Shown: piece after piece, positions 27,188-36,494 of the stretch
Position numbering within the stretch: position 1 is the stretch's first letter
Layout of the letters: every line of letters begins with the position of its first letter
Assembly (NCBI RefSeq): GCF_009932555.1
Contig: NZ_BLJO01000007.1
Location: 261,956-325,955, forward strand
Origin: Steroidobacter agaridevorans
Lineage (GTDB): Bacteria; Pseudomonadota; Gammaproteobacteria; Steroidobacterales; Steroidobacteraceae
Direction of reading: 5' to 3'
DNA length: 64,000 bases
The notes under the pieces: model-generated
Seen by the model: only the letters and a program-made list of their open reading frames with translations
Database searches by the model: none
Told to the model about the DNA's origin: nothing
Translations under genes and position numbers: made by a program

Positions 27188-27973
27188 TCACATCTGACGA
27201 AACAGGTGCAGGTAGCTGCGGCTGACGGGCAGCACCTCATCCCGCCCCTTCAAATGAATATCCGCGGTCTCGTTCGGACCGCGGGTGACATGACTGATGG
27301 CGCGCAGGTTGACGACGACAGAGCGATGCACCTGCGCGAACTGTGCTGAATCGAGCTGAGGGATCAGCTCCTTGAGCGGCATGCGGATCACCGCTTCGCG
27401 CGGCTGACCCGCATCGTCGCGCCACGCGACTTGCGTGTACTTCTCTTCCGAACGCAGATAGTCGATATCGTCCACCGCGATCAATCGAACGGTCTGACCT
27501 ACGGACGCCCGCACCCAGCGCAGCGTCGCCGGTTGTTTGGTTCGATCGAGGCTGGCGGCGAGCTGTTGTAGCAACGCTTCGGTGTTCATTGCAGGTTGCG
27601 CGGCCTGCAACCGCTCCTTCAAGCGCGCGACGGTTCCGGACAGACGCGCTGGCTCAACGGGCTTGACCAGGTAATCGAGCACGCCTTGTGCAAACGCCTG
27701 CACTGCGTATTGATCGAACGCTGTGACAAACACCAGGTGCGCGCGCCGGCCAATGTGCTGTGCCGCTTCCACACCGGTCTTGCCGGGCATCTGCACGTCC
27801 AGGAAACAAATATCCGGTCGATGCGCTTCGAATTGATCGATCGCCTCGCGACCGTTGCGCGCCTGAGCCACGATCTTCAGTTCAGGCCAGAGCTGCAGAA
27901 GCATGCGCTCGAGCGCTTCCCGCAGCAGCGGCTCGTCATCGGCGATGAGTGCGGTCGGATGTTGAGGGCTCAT
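27188..27973 (-). CDS. LytTR-type response regulator
   Basis: A 261-residue two-component regulator. Receiver domain 1-120 with acidic DDE at 12-14, phospho-acceptor Asp in CFLDVQMPG (about D59), and Lys in YLVKPVEP. A linker leads to a LytTR DNA-binding domain at about 160-258 (AVDDIDYLRSEEKYTQVAW, FAQVHRSVVVNLRAI). It overlaps its sensor kinase by ATGA. Targets are unknown; the glycan locus it borders is a candidate. Confidence 0.92.
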   Translation of the reverse strand: MSPQHPTALIADDEPLLREALERMLLQLWPELKIVAQARNGREAIDQFEAHRPDICFLDVQMPGKTGVEAAQHIGRRAHLVFVTAFDQYAVQAFAQGVLDYLVKPVEPARLSGTVARLKERLQAAQPAMNTEALLQQLAASLDRTKQPATLRWVRASVGQTVRLIAVDDIDYLRSEEKYTQVAWRDDAGQPREAVIRMPLKELIPQLDSAQFAQVHRSVVVNLRAISHVTRGPNETADIHLKGRDEVLPVSRSYLHLFRQM

Positions 27974-29055
27974 GCAGGTCGGGCCGGAAAGTTCAATTCG
28001 GCACTGACGCCACGCGGCTGGATCTCCGTGAGATTCAATTGCGCATCGCCGCCGAACGCAAGCTGCATTCGTTCACGCAACGTGGAGAGTCCTGTGCCGA
28101 GTCCGGTGCCCGGCGTTTTCAGCCCTACCCCCGTGTCGATGACCCGCACAAGGCAGCGATCGTCACGCAGCCACACGTCGACGTCGATGCGCCCGCCCTC
28201 CTCGCTCGGATCGATGCCATGCTGTACGGCATTCTCGACGAGCGTGAGCAGCGTCATCGGCGGACACTGCAGCTTCGATGCGGCCGGTTCGATGCGCAAA
28301 GAAAATTGCAGTCGATCCGGCATGCGCATCTGCATGAGTTCCAGATACGCGCGCACCAGTTCCAACTCCTCTGCCAGCATCGTCATTGCCGCATGCATAC
28401 GCGGCACAGCGGCGCGAAGGTAAGTAATGAGATTCGCCAGGACCTGCGATGCCTGAGGCGAACCCGCATCTACCAACGCCTGCACATTGGCCAGCGTGTT
28501 GAACAGAAAGTGAGGTTTTACTTGTGCCTGCAACAGGCGCATGCGTGTGTCGAGCGCCTTGCGCTCGAACTCGCTGCGCTCCAGCTCGAACGCGAGCGCC
28601 TGATCGCGAGCAAAGATGTCGCGCTGTTGAAGCATGGCCGCGACCGCGACCCACGGCGCTATCAGCAGGCCTTCCACCATCAGCACCATGAGCCCCCTCA
28701 TTTGGGGATCTGCGTGCGCCGAATGAATATCGATTGCCATCGAGACCGAGTGCGCCAGCAACGCGCCGATGGGTACCGCGATCATGACCCCCACGACTTG
28801 AAGCACCCAACGAGGCAGCCGCGGCTTTGCCGGCCACTGTTCGAAGAGCCCGAAAGCAAGCATGGTGGCCAACCCAACGGCCACCGCATGGGCAATCGTG
28901 ACTTGAACCGGCGGCGCCGAGGACGCCAGGCTGTTCGCCGCGCCAAACAGAATCGACACGCCCAGCGCCAGCGACAGCCGCCGCCAGCCGAACGCGAGCG
29001 CCACGCCTCGCGGCCGATCGTGCATGACTTGTGGGTGGCCCAACGCGGAAGACAT
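27970..29055 (-). CDS. LytS/YehU-type sensor histidine kinase
   Basis: A 361-residue membrane kinase. About four membrane helices lie in residues 20-150, then a coiled linker (FELERSEFERKALDTRMRLLQAQV) and the His_kinase domain with the H-box VKPHFLFNTLANVQALV. The ATPase N-box is LVENAVQHGI and the G-boxes DTGVGLK and GTGLGTGLSTLRERM. No periplasmic sensor domain is obvious, so it probably senses within or near the membrane. ATG 29055 is a best guess without a strong ribosome site; ATG 29025 is possible. Confidence 0.88.
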   Translation of the reverse strand: MSSALGHPQVMHDRPRGVALAFGWRRLSLALGVSILFGAANSLASSAPPVQVTIAHAVAVGLATMLAFGLFEQWPAKPRLPRWVLQVVGVMIAVPIGALLAHSVSMAIDIHSAHADPQMRGLMVLMVEGLLIAPWVAVAAMLQQRDIFARDQALAFELERSEFERKALDTRMRLLQAQVKPHFLFNTLANVQALVDAGSPQASQVLANLITYLRAAVPRMHAAMTMLAEELELVRAYLELMQMRMPDRLQFSLRIEPAASKLQCPPMTLLTLVENAVQHGIDPSEEGGRIDVDVWLRDDRCLVRVIDTGVGLKTPGTGLGTGLSTLRERMQLAFGGDAQLNLTEIQPRGVSAELNFPARPA

Positions 29056-29240
29056 GGGGCAACTATAAATCCTGCCCGATGCGCTCGCCCGCAATTTTCC
29101 CTGTCGGAGCGCCCCTCCCGCCGCCATTCGTCCTTGCCGATCGTCACTCGCCTGCGCCCGGCCGTCACCCGTCGCATGGCGCTCGTTTTATCGGCAGCGC
29201 GCTTTCATAGTCGGGCCGAAACCGACAGGGAGAACACCCC

Positions 29241-30446
29241 ATGACTATGAAAAAGCGGATCTTCATCAGCCTGGCCGGCGTGCTCGCACTGGCCATCACG
29301 TCGCTCGCAATCATGCTGAGCTACAACGCCGAGTGCCCGACACCCGCAAGCTCGACCCAAGGCCCGCAACCCCTGATGAAGGCGGTCATGCAGCGTTGCT
29401 ATGGCTCGCCCGAAATGCTGACGCTCGAGGAAATTCCCAAACCGACGCCGGCCGATAATGAAGTGCTCGTTCGTGTGCAAGCAGCCGCGGTGAACCCGCT
29501 CGACTGGCATGGCGCCGCGGGGGTGCCGTACGTCATGCGTCTCGGCAGCGGCTTGGGAACGCCCAAAGACCCGCGCACCGGCGTCGACTTCGCGGGTACC
29601 GTCGAATCGGTAGGCAAGCAGGTGACGCGGTTCAAACCGGGCGACGAAGTTTTTGGTGGACGCGGCGGCGCTTTCGCCGAGTACGTCGTCGTTCCCGAAG
29701 ACCGCGCCATTGCCGCCAAGCCGTCCAATGTCACATTCGAGCAGGCCGCCGCAATTCCCATCGCCGCTGTCACCGCTCTGCAGGCACTGCGCGATCAAGC
29801 ACACGTTCAAGCCGGCCAAAGAGTCCTGATCAACGGCGCCTCGGGCGGCGTCGGCACATTCGCGGTGCAAATCGCGAAATCGTTCGGCGCAGAAGTCACC
29901 GGTGTTTGCAGCACGCGCAACGTCGAGCTCGTGCGCACACTCGGCGCGGACCATGTCATCGACTATAAGAAGGAGGGTTTCACGACGGCGAACCAGCGCT
30001 ACGACGTCATCATCGACAACGTCGGCAATCACTCGCCGCTGAAGCTGCGTCAGGCCCTCACGCCGAATGGCGCCGTCGTCATTGTCGGCGCCCCCAAGGA
30101 CGGCCCGTGGATCGGCACGTTCATGGGAATCATCAAGGGAACCGTATTGTCATGGTTCGTGCCGGAGAAATTCGTGTTCTTCGTCGCGCGCCTGACTCAG
30201 GACGACCTCACTTTCCTCGCCAGACTCGCTGGCGAGGGAAAAATGACAGCAGTGATCGACCGGAACTTTACGCTCGGCGAAGTGCCGGCGGCGATCGAGT
30301 ATCTGGCGGGATGGCACGCTCGAGGCAAAGTCGTCGTGCGCGTCCCACCAGACACCGCTCAGTCTCAGAAGTGGAAGCCGACGCCAAACGTGGTCTCGAA
30401 TGTGTTCAACGAATCGTCGAAGCGATCGATGACCTTGTCGAGATAG
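29241..30446 (+). CDS. Membrane-anchored zinc-free MDR (quinone oxidoreductase-like)
   Basis: A 401-residue medium-chain dehydrogenase/reductase. GroES-like domain from about 47 (MKAVMQRCYGSPEMLTLEEI, VNPLDWHGAAG, GVDFAGTVESVG) and Rossmann domain with NGASGGVGTFAVQIAK. The zinc-binding Cys residues of alcohol dehydrogenases are absent, as in NADPH:quinone reductases. Unusual: residues 6-28 form a hydrophobic segment (IFISLAGVLALAITSLAIML), so the enzyme is tethered to or exported through the membrane. The last ~27 codons run antisense over the end of the barrel-protein gene, an 82-base overlap. Confidence 0.87.
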   Translation: MTMKKRIFISLAGVLALAITSLAIMLSYNAECPTPASSTQGPQPLMKAVMQRCYGSPEMLTLEEIPKPTPADNEVLVRVQAAAVNPLDWHGAAGVPYVMRLGSGLGTPKDPRTGVDFAGTVESVGKQVTRFKPGDEVFGGRGGAFAEYVVVPEDRAIAAKPSNVTFEQAAAIPIAAVTALQALRDQAHVQAGQRVLINGASGGVGTFAVQIAKSFGAEVTGVCSTRNVELVRTLGADHVIDYKKEGFTTANQRYDVIIDNVGNHSPLKLRQALTPNGAVVIVGAPKDGPWIGTFMGIIKGTVLSWFVPEKFVFFVARLTQDDLTFLARLAGEGKMTAVIDRNFTLGEVPAAIEYLAGWHARGKVVVRVPPDTAQSQKWKPTPNVVSNVFNESSKRSMTLSR

Positions 30447-30985
30447 CGATAGCGCGCATCCAGCCGCAGCGAGACATTGTCGGTGATGAAATATTTCGCT
30501 CCGACACCGGCGTTCAGTGTGAAGCCGTTGTCGTCGTCGACGCGCACCGGGCCGACACCGCTGACCGTTCCGATCAGAGGTCGGTCCAGATCCGCGCTGG
30601 CGTAGCCGATGCCCGCGAGCACATACGGCACGAAGCGGCTGCCCGGGTTGAAGTGATAGACCGCATCGACATCGAACGTGGTCAGATCGAGATCGGTATC
30701 GCGGCCGGGCAGACCGGTCACCGAGCTATTGGTCTGGCCGAGCGACAATTCAAGGCCCCAGGCATCGGTGAAGTTGTAGCCATAGCGCAAGCCATAGGTC
30801 ACATCGTCATCGAGCTCGGGCGTGCGCCCATTGATGCGCCGATCGCTCAAATCGTCGCCGAACGTCTCACCGACATACGCATGAACTTCCTGGCTGCCCG
30901 CAGTCACCTGCGCCATCGCCGGCACGGCGGCAAAGGCAAGTGAACCCACGGTTGCTAAGCCAAGCAGACTCTTCTTGGTCAACAT
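30365..30985 (-). CDS. Outer-membrane beta-barrel protein (OmpA/OmpW-like porin fold)
   Basis: A 206-residue 8-stranded barrel protein. Signal peptide about 1-26 (LGLATVGSLAFAAVPAMAQ); alternating strands such as DVTYGLRYGYNFTDAWGLELSLG, TTFDVDAVYHF, FVPYVLAGIGYASA, VSLRLDARYRYL; terminal GVGFHF with the final Phe. Three ATG codons stand in a row; 30985 is taken because AGGAG is 6 bases from it. Probably a small structural or osmoprotective membrane protein; no peptidoglycan-binding domain. Confidence 0.85.
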   Translation of the reverse strand: MLTKKSLLGLATVGSLAFAAVPAMAQVTAGSQEVHAYVGETFGDDLSDRRINGRTPELDDDVTYGLRYGYNFTDAWGLELSLGQTNSSVTGLPGRDTDLDLTTFDVDAVYHFNPGSRFVPYVLAGIGYASADLDRPLIGTVSGVGPVRVDDDNGFTLNAGVGAKYFITDNVSLRLDARYRYLDKVIDRFDDSLNTFETTFGVGFHF

Positions 30986-31180
30986 CATCATCTCCTAAAC
31001 TTTTATTCACCATCGCATCGCTGCGACGTGGACCAAGAGTGCGCCCGCAAGCCGGCGCGATAAACGGCTCGACGCTGCACAGCGTGTTGCTTCGGATTCA
31101 GCAATGCGTGGGGAACTTGCGCCAAGCGTCGCACCTCCCATCCAAGACGGGCGCAAGTCGCAACAAGTGTTTTTTGTTAT

Positions 31181-31756
31181 TCAACCCGCTTGCTTACCAT
31201 CGAGCGCGAGATTCAGCAGCAACACATTCACACGCGGCTCGCCGAGAATTCCGAACGTACGTCCTTCCGTCATCTCCTTCACCAACGTACGTATCTCGCT
31301 CTCCGGCCGGTTGCGCATCCGAGCCACGCGCGGCACTTGGTACTCCGCGGCTGCTGGAGAGATGTGCGGATCGAGACCACTGCCCGACGCGGTGACCAGG
31401 TCGATTGGCACGGAGGTTTTATTTTCCGGATCGAAGGCACGCAGCGCCGCGACTCGAGCGGAGATCGCCGTCGCCAACGCCGGATTGGTCGGGCCTTGAT
31501 TGGAGCCGCTGGATGCCGCGCCGTTGTACGGCTGCGGCGCGGTGGCGGACGGACGGCCAAAGAAATATCTTGGATCCAAAAAGGGCTGACCGATGAGTTG
31601 CGACCCGATCAACCGATCGCCGTCGCGAATCAAGCTGCCGTTGGCTTTATCGGAGAACAGGGCCTGGCCCAGGCCGGTTACCGCCAGTGGATACACCACG
31701 CCGGTAATGACGGTCAGCAACAGAAACGAAATCAATGCGGGACGAAGTTCGCTCAT
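31181..31756 (-). CDS. kdpC: Potassium-transporting ATPase, KdpC subunit
   Basis: A 191-residue single-span subunit that stabilises the KdpFABC complex and assists ATP binding. N-terminal membrane helix ALISFLLLTVITGVVYPLAVTG, then the family blocks GSLIRDGDRLIGSQLIGQ, YFFGRPSAT, GSGLDPHISPAAAEYQVPRVA and LGEPRVNVLLLNLALD. ATG 31756 has GAGG upstream and lies 11 bases after kdpB. No kdpD or kdpE follows; the next gene is the barrel protein. Confidence 0.96.
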   Translation of the reverse strand: MSELRPALISFLLLTVITGVVYPLAVTGLGQALFSDKANGSLIRDGDRLIGSQLIGQPFLDPRYFFGRPSATAPQPYNGAASSGSNQGPTNPALATAISARVAALRAFDPENKTSVPIDLVTASGSGLDPHISPAAAEYQVPRVARMRNRPESEIRTLVKEMTEGRTFGILGEPRVNVLLLNLALDGKQAG

Positions 31757-31767
31757 GGATGTACGCC

Positions 31768-33912
31768 TCAAACCAACCCGAAGGCCACGAGTAACAGGTC
31801 GATGATCTTGATGCCGATGAACGGCACGACCAGCCCCCCGACGCCGTAGATCAGCAGATTCCGCCGCAGCAACAGCGCCGCGGATGTTGCCCGAGTCTTC
31901 ACGCCACGCAGCGCCAACGGCACGAGAAAGACGATGACGATGGCGTTGAAAATCACCGCGGACAGAATCGCGCTTTCCGGACTCTCCAAGCCCATGACGT
32001 TGAGCGCATTCAACGCCGGATAGGTCGCCGCGAACGCCGCTGGAATGATCGCGAAGTACTTGGCGACGTCATTGGCGATGGAGAACGTCGTCAACGCACC
32101 GCGCGTCACCAGCATTTGCTTGCCGACATCGACGATCTCGATGAGCTTGGTCGGATTCGAGTCGAGGTCGACCATGTTGCCCGCCTCTTTTGCCGCCTGC
32201 GTGCCCGTGTTCATCGCCACGGCCACGTCGGCCTGCGCCAGCGCGGGAGCATCGTTGGTGCCGTCGCCGCACATCGCGACGAGCCGGCCTTCGCTCTGAT
32301 TGCTACGAATCAGCGCGAGCTTTTTCTCCGGCGTCGCCTCCGCAAGGAAATCGTCGACGCCCGCTTCCGCCGCGATCGCAGCGGCTGTGAGCCGATTGTC
32401 GCCGGTCACCATGATGGTCTTGATGCCCATCTGGCGAAGCTCGGCAAAGCGTTCGCGAATGCCGCCCTTCACCACGTCGCGCAACTCGATGACGCCCAGC
32501 ACACGCCGACCATCGGCGACAACAATTGGAGTGGCGCCGCGACGTGCGATTGTGTCCACCGACTCGCTCAACTTAGCAGGCCACAGGCCACCCTGCTCTT
32601 CGACGAACTTGCGAATCGCGTCAGCTGCGCCTTTTCGCAGACTGCGCCCGTCCAGATCCACGCCACTCATACGAGATTGGGCAGAGAACTTGTGAAATGT
32701 GTGCGGCACGGTCGCGAGATCGCGCGCACGCAACTGAAACTTCTGCTTGGCCAGCACCACGATCGAACGGCCCTCGGGCGTCTCATCCGCAAGCGAAGCC
32801 AGCTGCGCAACATCGGCGAGCTCTTGTTCCGTGACACCCGGCGCCGGCACGAAGGCCGAGGCCTGACGATCGCCCAAGGTGATCGTGCCGGTCTTGTCCA
32901 GCAGCAGCACGTCAACGTCACCCGCCGCTTCAACGGCGCGGCCCGACGTGGCAATCACATTCGCCCGCACCATGCGATCCATGCCGGCGATGCCAATCGC
33001 GGACAGCAGCGCACCGATGGTCGTCGGGATCAGACACACCAGCAACGCGACCAGCACAGTGAGTGTGACGGCGGAGCCCTGGCCTGCCGCATTCACCGCG
33101 AACTGCGAAAACGGCGCGAGCGTGCCGGTGGCAAGCAGGAATACCAGCGTGAGCATCGCGAGCAGGATCGACAACGCGATTTCGTTCGGCGTCTTGCCGC
33201 GTTTCGCACCTTCGACCATCGCGATCATTCGATCGAGGAAGCCTTCGCCTTCTCTCGCTGTGACGCGCACGACGATCCAGTCGGACAGCACGCGTGTACC
33301 GCCGGTCACGGACGAGAAGTCGCCGCCCGCTTCACGCAGCACCGGCGCGGATTCGCCCGTCACCGCACTCTCGTTCACGGAGGCGACACCTTCGACGATC
33401 TCGCCATCGGCGGGAATGGTGTCGCCAACCTCCACCAGCACCAGGTCGCCACGACGCAGCGTGCTTGCCTCGACGGACTTGTAATCGGCGCGATTACTGG
33501 CCGCGATTTTCTTGGCGTAGGTGTTCTTGCGCATCGAACGCAAGGTCGCAGCCTGAGCTTTGCCACGCCCCTCGGCCAGCGCCTCGGCAAAGTTGGCAAA
33601 CACCACGGTCAACCACAACCAGGCCGCGATCGCCAGGATGAAGCCCGGCCGACCGGCGCCTTCGATCAAGCCCGCGACCGCACCCACGCCAATGACGGTC
33701 GTGAACACGCTGCCGATGAACACCACGAACATCACCGGATTTCGCACCTGCACCCGTGGATCGAGCTTGCGGAACGAATCGACGACGGCCGAACGCAGGA
33801 TCGCACCATTGACGTACTTGGCCGCCGGCCGCAACACGCCGCCGCTGACGCCCGAGGCCGCAGCGGGGCCCTGATCGGATTTTTTCTCAACAACGTTTGC
33901 TTGGGTAACCAT
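31768..33912 (-). CDS. kdpB: Potassium-transporting P-type ATPase, KdpB subunit
   Basis: The 714-residue catalytic subunit that drives K+ uptake by ATP hydrolysis. Phosphorylation site DKTGTITLG with D339; actuator motif TGES ([13 protein letters not shown]); nucleotide domain with KGAADAI; hinge [19 protein letters not shown]. Seven or so membrane helices. ATG 33912 lies 5 bases after the kdpA stop; the open frame extends further up but overlaps kdpA. The first ~35 residues ([18 protein letters not shown]) are a flexible leader. Confidence 0.97.
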   Translation of the reverse strand: MVTQANVVEKKSDQGPAAASGVSGGVLRPAAKYVNGAILRSAVVDSFRKLDPRVQVRNPVMFVVFIGSVFTTVIGVGAVAGLIEGAGRPGFILAIAAWLWLTVVFANFAEALAEGRGKAQAATLRSMRKNTYAKKIAASNRADYKSVEASTLRRGDLVLVEVGDTIPADGEIVEGVASVNESAVTGESAPVLREAGGDFSSVTGGTRVLSDWIVVRVTAREGEGFLDRMIAMVEGAKRGKTPNEIALSILLAMLTLVFLLATGTLAPFSQFAVNAAGQGSAVTLTVLVALLVCLIPTTIGALLSAIGIAGMDRMVRANVIATSGRAVEAAGDVDVLLLDKTGTITLGDRQASAFVPAPGVTEQELADVAQLASLADETPEGRSIVVLAKQKFQLRARDLATVPHTFHKFSAQSRMSGVDLDGRSLRKGAADAIRKFVEEQGGLWPAKLSESVDTIARRGATPIVVADGRRVLGVIELRDVVKGGIRERFAELRQMGIKTIMVTGDNRLTAAAIAAEAGVDDFLAEATPEKKLALIRSNQSEGRLVAMCGDGTNDAPALAQADVAVAMNTGTQAAKEAGNMVDLDSNPTKLIEIVDVGKQMLVTRGALTTFSIANDVAKYFAIIPAAFAATYPALNALNVMGLESPESAILSAVIFNAIVIVFLVPLALRGVKTRATSAALLLRRNLLIYGVGGLVVPFIGIKIIDLLLVAFGLV

Positions 33913-33917
33913 GAGAA

Positions 33918-35663
33918 TCAACCTTTGCCAATCATCTGCAAGTGCTCGACGACGGGGCCGAGCGCCAGCGACGGCAGGAATGTCAGGGCGCCGACCATCA
34001 GGACGACGCCAATGAGCATCGCGATGAACAGCGGGGTATGTGTCGGCAACGTGCCGGCAGTAATCGCCACGTTTCGTTTGGCCGCCAGACTGCCGGCGAT
34101 CGCGAGCACCGGGATCATCAGCCAGAAGCGCGAGATCCACATCGCCACGCCGAGCGCGATGTTGTAGAACGGCGTGTTCGCGGACAGGCCGCCGAACGCG
34201 CTGCCGTTGTTATTACCGGCCGAGGAGAACGCATACAGAATTTCCGAGAAGCCATGCGCGCCCGGATTTGCAACGCTGCTGGTGCCGGCAGGAATCGCGC
34301 TGGCAATCGCGGTGCCGATCAGCACTACCACACACGGCAGCAACAGCACGAGCGACGCCATCTTCACTTCGTACGCTTCGATCTTCTTTCCCAAATACTC
34401 CGGCGTACGGCCCACCATCAAGCCGGCGATGAACACGGCGACGATGGCAAACATCAACATGCCGTACAGACCGCTGCCGGCGCCGCCAAACACGACCTCG
34501 CCCAATTGCATGAGCCACATCGGCACCAGACCGCCCAGCGGCGTGTACGAGTCATGCATCGAGTTCACCGACCCGTTGGATGCTGCCGTGGTCACCGCCG
34601 CCCACAACGCGGAGTTCGCGATGCCGAAGCGCACTTCCTTGCCCTCCATGTTGCCGCCGGAGTGCGTCGCCGAGCTCGCTTGGTCCACGCCCAATGTATC
34701 GAAGCGCGGGTTGCCGGCCTGCTCGGCGCCGAACACGCCGAACGTCAGCGGGAGGAAGATGATCATCATCGCCGCGTACACCGCCCAGCCCTGGCGTGTG
34801 TCATTCACCATGCGACCGAACGTGTAGCAGAGCGCGGCCGGAATCAACAGGATCGCGAGCACCTCGAGAAAATTCGATAGCGGCGTCGGATTCTCCAACG
34901 GATGCGCGGAGTTCACATTGAAGAAGCCGCCGCCGTTGGTGCCCAGTTGTTTGATCGCGACCTGGCTCGCGGCCGGGCCGAGCGGAATCGTTTGCTGCGT
35001 CACCTGCTCCGGTTGCATGACGACCGGCTCGACCAACTCCACCGTCTTGTACTCGGAGAAGTTCTGCACGACGCCTTGCGACACGAGCGCCAGCGCCAAC
35101 ACGAGAGCTAGCGGGACCAGCACGTACAGCGTGCCGCGAGTCATATCGACGTAGAAGTTGCCGATCTGACTCGCCTGACGACGTGAGAAGCCACGAATCA
35201 ACGCCACCAGCACAGCCATGCCGGACGCGGCAGACAGGAAGTTCTGCACGTTCAACGCCAGCATCTGCGTGAAATAGCTCATCGTCGATTCGCCGCCGTA
35301 GCCCTGCCAGTTGGTGTTGCTGGCAAAGCTGACGGCGGTGTTGAAGGCGGACTTGGCTTCCACACCCGCGAAAGCTTGCGGATTCAGCGGTAGCACACCC
35401 TGCGCCAGCTGGATCGAATACACCGCCAGAAATCCGATCAGATTGAACAGCAGCACCGCGATGGCGTAGCGCTTCCAGGACGTTTCCGAGCTGGCATCGA
35501 TGCCGCACAAACGATAGATGCCGCGCTCGACCGGACCGAACACGGGCGACAGCCAGGTGCGCTCGCCCTGAAAAACCTTGGCCATGAAACCGCCGAGCGG
35601 TTTGACCAGCGCCGTGAGCACGATCGCGAACAGCGCGATCTGCATGACACCCAGCATATTCAT
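33918..35663 (-). CDS. kdpA: Potassium-transporting ATPase, KdpA subunit
   Basis: The 581-residue K+ channel-like subunit. The four pore-loop signatures can be seen: [35 protein letters not shown], a [14 protein letters not shown] loop with the third, and [14 protein letters not shown]. Ten membrane helices. The ATG overlaps the kdpF stop (ATGA). Confidence 0.97.
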   Translation of the reverse strand: MNMLGVMQIALFAIVLTALVKPLGGFMAKVFQGERTWLSPVFGPVERGIYRLCGIDASSETSWKRYAIAVLLFNLIGFLAVYSIQLAQGVLPLNPQAFAGVEAKSAFNTAVSFASNTNWQGYGGESTMSYFTQMLALNVQNFLSAASGMAVLVALIRGFSRRQASQIGNFYVDMTRGTLYVLVPLALVLALALVSQGVVQNFSEYKTVELVEPVVMQPEQVTQQTIPLGPAASQVAIKQLGTNGGGFFNVNSAHPLENPTPLSNFLEVLAILLIPAALCYTFGRMVNDTRQGWAVYAAMMIIFLPLTFGVFGAEQAGNPRFDTLGVDQASSATHSGGNMEGKEVRFGIANSALWAAVTTAASNGSVNSMHDSYTPLGGLVPMWLMQLGEVVFGGAGSGLYGMLMFAIVAVFIAGLMVGRTPEYLGKKIEAYEVKMASLVLLLPCVVVLIGTAIASAIPAGTSSVANPGAHGFSEILYAFSSAGNNNGSAFGGLSANTPFYNIALGVAMWISRFWLMIPVLAIAGSLAAKRNVAITAGTLPTHTPLFIAMLIGVVLMVGALTFLPSLALGPVVEHLQMIGKG

Positions 35664-35743
35664 TCGAATCTCTCCGGAAACAACAACGCCACGACCAGAT
35701 ACACGCCCAGCCCGAGGGCCAGGATCAGCCCGATCCAGTTCAT
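35660..35743 (-). CDS. kdpF: Potassium-transporting ATPase, KdpF subunit
   Basis: A 27-residue single-helix peptide, beginning MNWIGLILALGLGVYLVVAL, followed by LFPERFE. The LFPERF ending is typical of KdpF, which stabilises the complex. Its stop overlaps the kdpA start. Placement and sequence make the call firm despite its size. Confidence 0.93.
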   Translation of the reverse strand: MNWIGLILALGLGVYLVVALLFPERFE

Positions 35744-35748
35744 GACGC

Positions 35749-35913
35749 TCACTTGCGCAACCTCTGATGAATGAGTTTCTGGCTGCTGTTGCCGTGAATG
35801 TTTTGGGAGGCCGGCGGCGGCTCGGCGCGGGGCTCGAGCAGGATCGTCAGCTTGTAGAGCAGCCAGGTCAGGCCGACCAGCAACAACACGCAAAGCACGA
35901 TGGCTCTGTCCAT
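35749..35913 (-). CDS. Small membrane protein encoded ahead of kdpF
   Basis: A 54-residue open frame. ATG 35913 has GGAG at 6-base spacing. Residues 4-24 are a strong membrane helix (AIVLCVLLLVGLTWLLYKLT), followed by a Pro-rich turn (EPRAEPPPAS) and a polar basic tail ending HQRLRK. It stops 5 bases before kdpF, same strand, so it should be the first gene of the kdp operon. I do not recognise it. It may be an extra Kdp accessory peptide or an unrelated small protein. Confidence 0.6.
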   Translation of the reverse strand: MDRAIVLCVLLLVGLTWLLYKLTILLEPRAEPPPASQNIHGNSSQKLIHQRLRK

Positions 35914-35925
35914 GGGAATCTCCGG

Positions 35926-35946
35926 GGTGTTCGAGCGGCGAACACC
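35926..35946 (-). promoter_or_regulatory. Inverted repeat in the kdp leader
   Basis: GGTGTTCG, AGCGG, CGAACACC: perfect 8-bp arms, 12 bases before the small-ORF start and next to its GGAG. Could be an operator or an mRNA hairpin controlling entry to the operon. Confidence 0.45.
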
Positions 35947-36059
35947 GAGGCTCCAAGGCTAGACAGCGCGGTGTGAGCGTGCCGTTAAGATTCCGCTGTA
36001 TCCGGCATGCGATTGAGCGCAGGATAGGCTCATCCACAGCGCAGTGACGGGAGACAACG

Positions 36060-36380
36060 ATGATCAAAGTAAGCGTGATGTACCCGAACCAGCCAGGCGC
36101 TCGCTTCGACCATGCCTATTACAAGGACAAGCACATGCCCCTGGTGCAGGCGCGCATGGGCGCCGCATGCCGGTTTTATACCGTCGACAAAGGCCTGGGC
36201 GGCGGCAGTCCCGGCGAACCTGCAACCTACGTAGGCATGTGTCACATCTACTGCGATTCGGTCGAAGCGTTCCAGGCCGGCTTCGGTCCGCATGCCAAGG
36301 AAATCATGGCGGACATTCCCAACTACACAGACCTGCAGCCGATCGTGCAGATCAGCGAAGTCGTGGTCGGCCAGCCTTAG
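36060..36380 (+). CDS. EthD family protein
   Basis: A 106-residue ferredoxin-like dimeric alpha/beta-barrel protein. Opening MIKVSVMYPNQPGARFDHAYYKDKHMPLV is the family hallmark, with KHMP carrying the conserved His. Founding members are needed for ether degradation in actinobacteria; most are of unknown role. GGGAG precedes the ATG. It is followed by a short perfect hairpin and the AhpD-like gene. Confidence 0.85.
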   Translation: MIKVSVMYPNQPGARFDHAYYKDKHMPLVQARMGAACRFYTVDKGLGGGSPGEPATYVGMCHIYCDSVEAFQAGFGPHAKEIMADIPNYTDLQPIVQISEVVVGQP

Positions 36381-36388
36381 TACAAGGG

Positions 36389-36407
36389 GCACGCGCGTAG
36401 CGCGTGC
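36389..36407 (+). terminator. Hairpin after the EthD gene
   Basis: GCACGCGC, GTA, GCGCGTGC: perfect 8-bp stem starting 9 bases after the stop. No T run follows, so termination is only possible. Confidence 0.4.
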
Positions 36408-36446
36408 AAACCGCCCCGCTCTTCTCCAAGAACCGGCGCCTCGATT

Positions 36447-36485
36447 CTCCGAGGATGGTTGTCGCGCAAGCAACCATCCCCGGAG
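36447..36485 (+). promoter_or_regulatory. Long leader hairpin covering the AhpD-like ribosome site
   Basis: Arms 36447-36461 (CTCCGAGGATGGTTG) and 36471-36485 (CAACCATCCCCGGAG) pair at 14 of 15 positions around a 9-base loop. The right arm ends with the GGAG that serves ATG 36495, so folding would hide the ribosome site. Might act as an RNA switch or thermosensor. Confidence 0.55.
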
Positions 36486-36494
36486 TCATCGACG

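Noticed and set aside
31000-31180. AACAA...TTGTT hairpin after kdpC as a terminator
   Set aside because: Five-base arms with no proper T run on the minus strand; not convincing.
32116-34167. Plus-strand open frame of more than 600 codons opposite kdpB
   Set aside because: Antisense to a certain P-type ATPase gene; low-complexity Arg/His-rich product with no family features.
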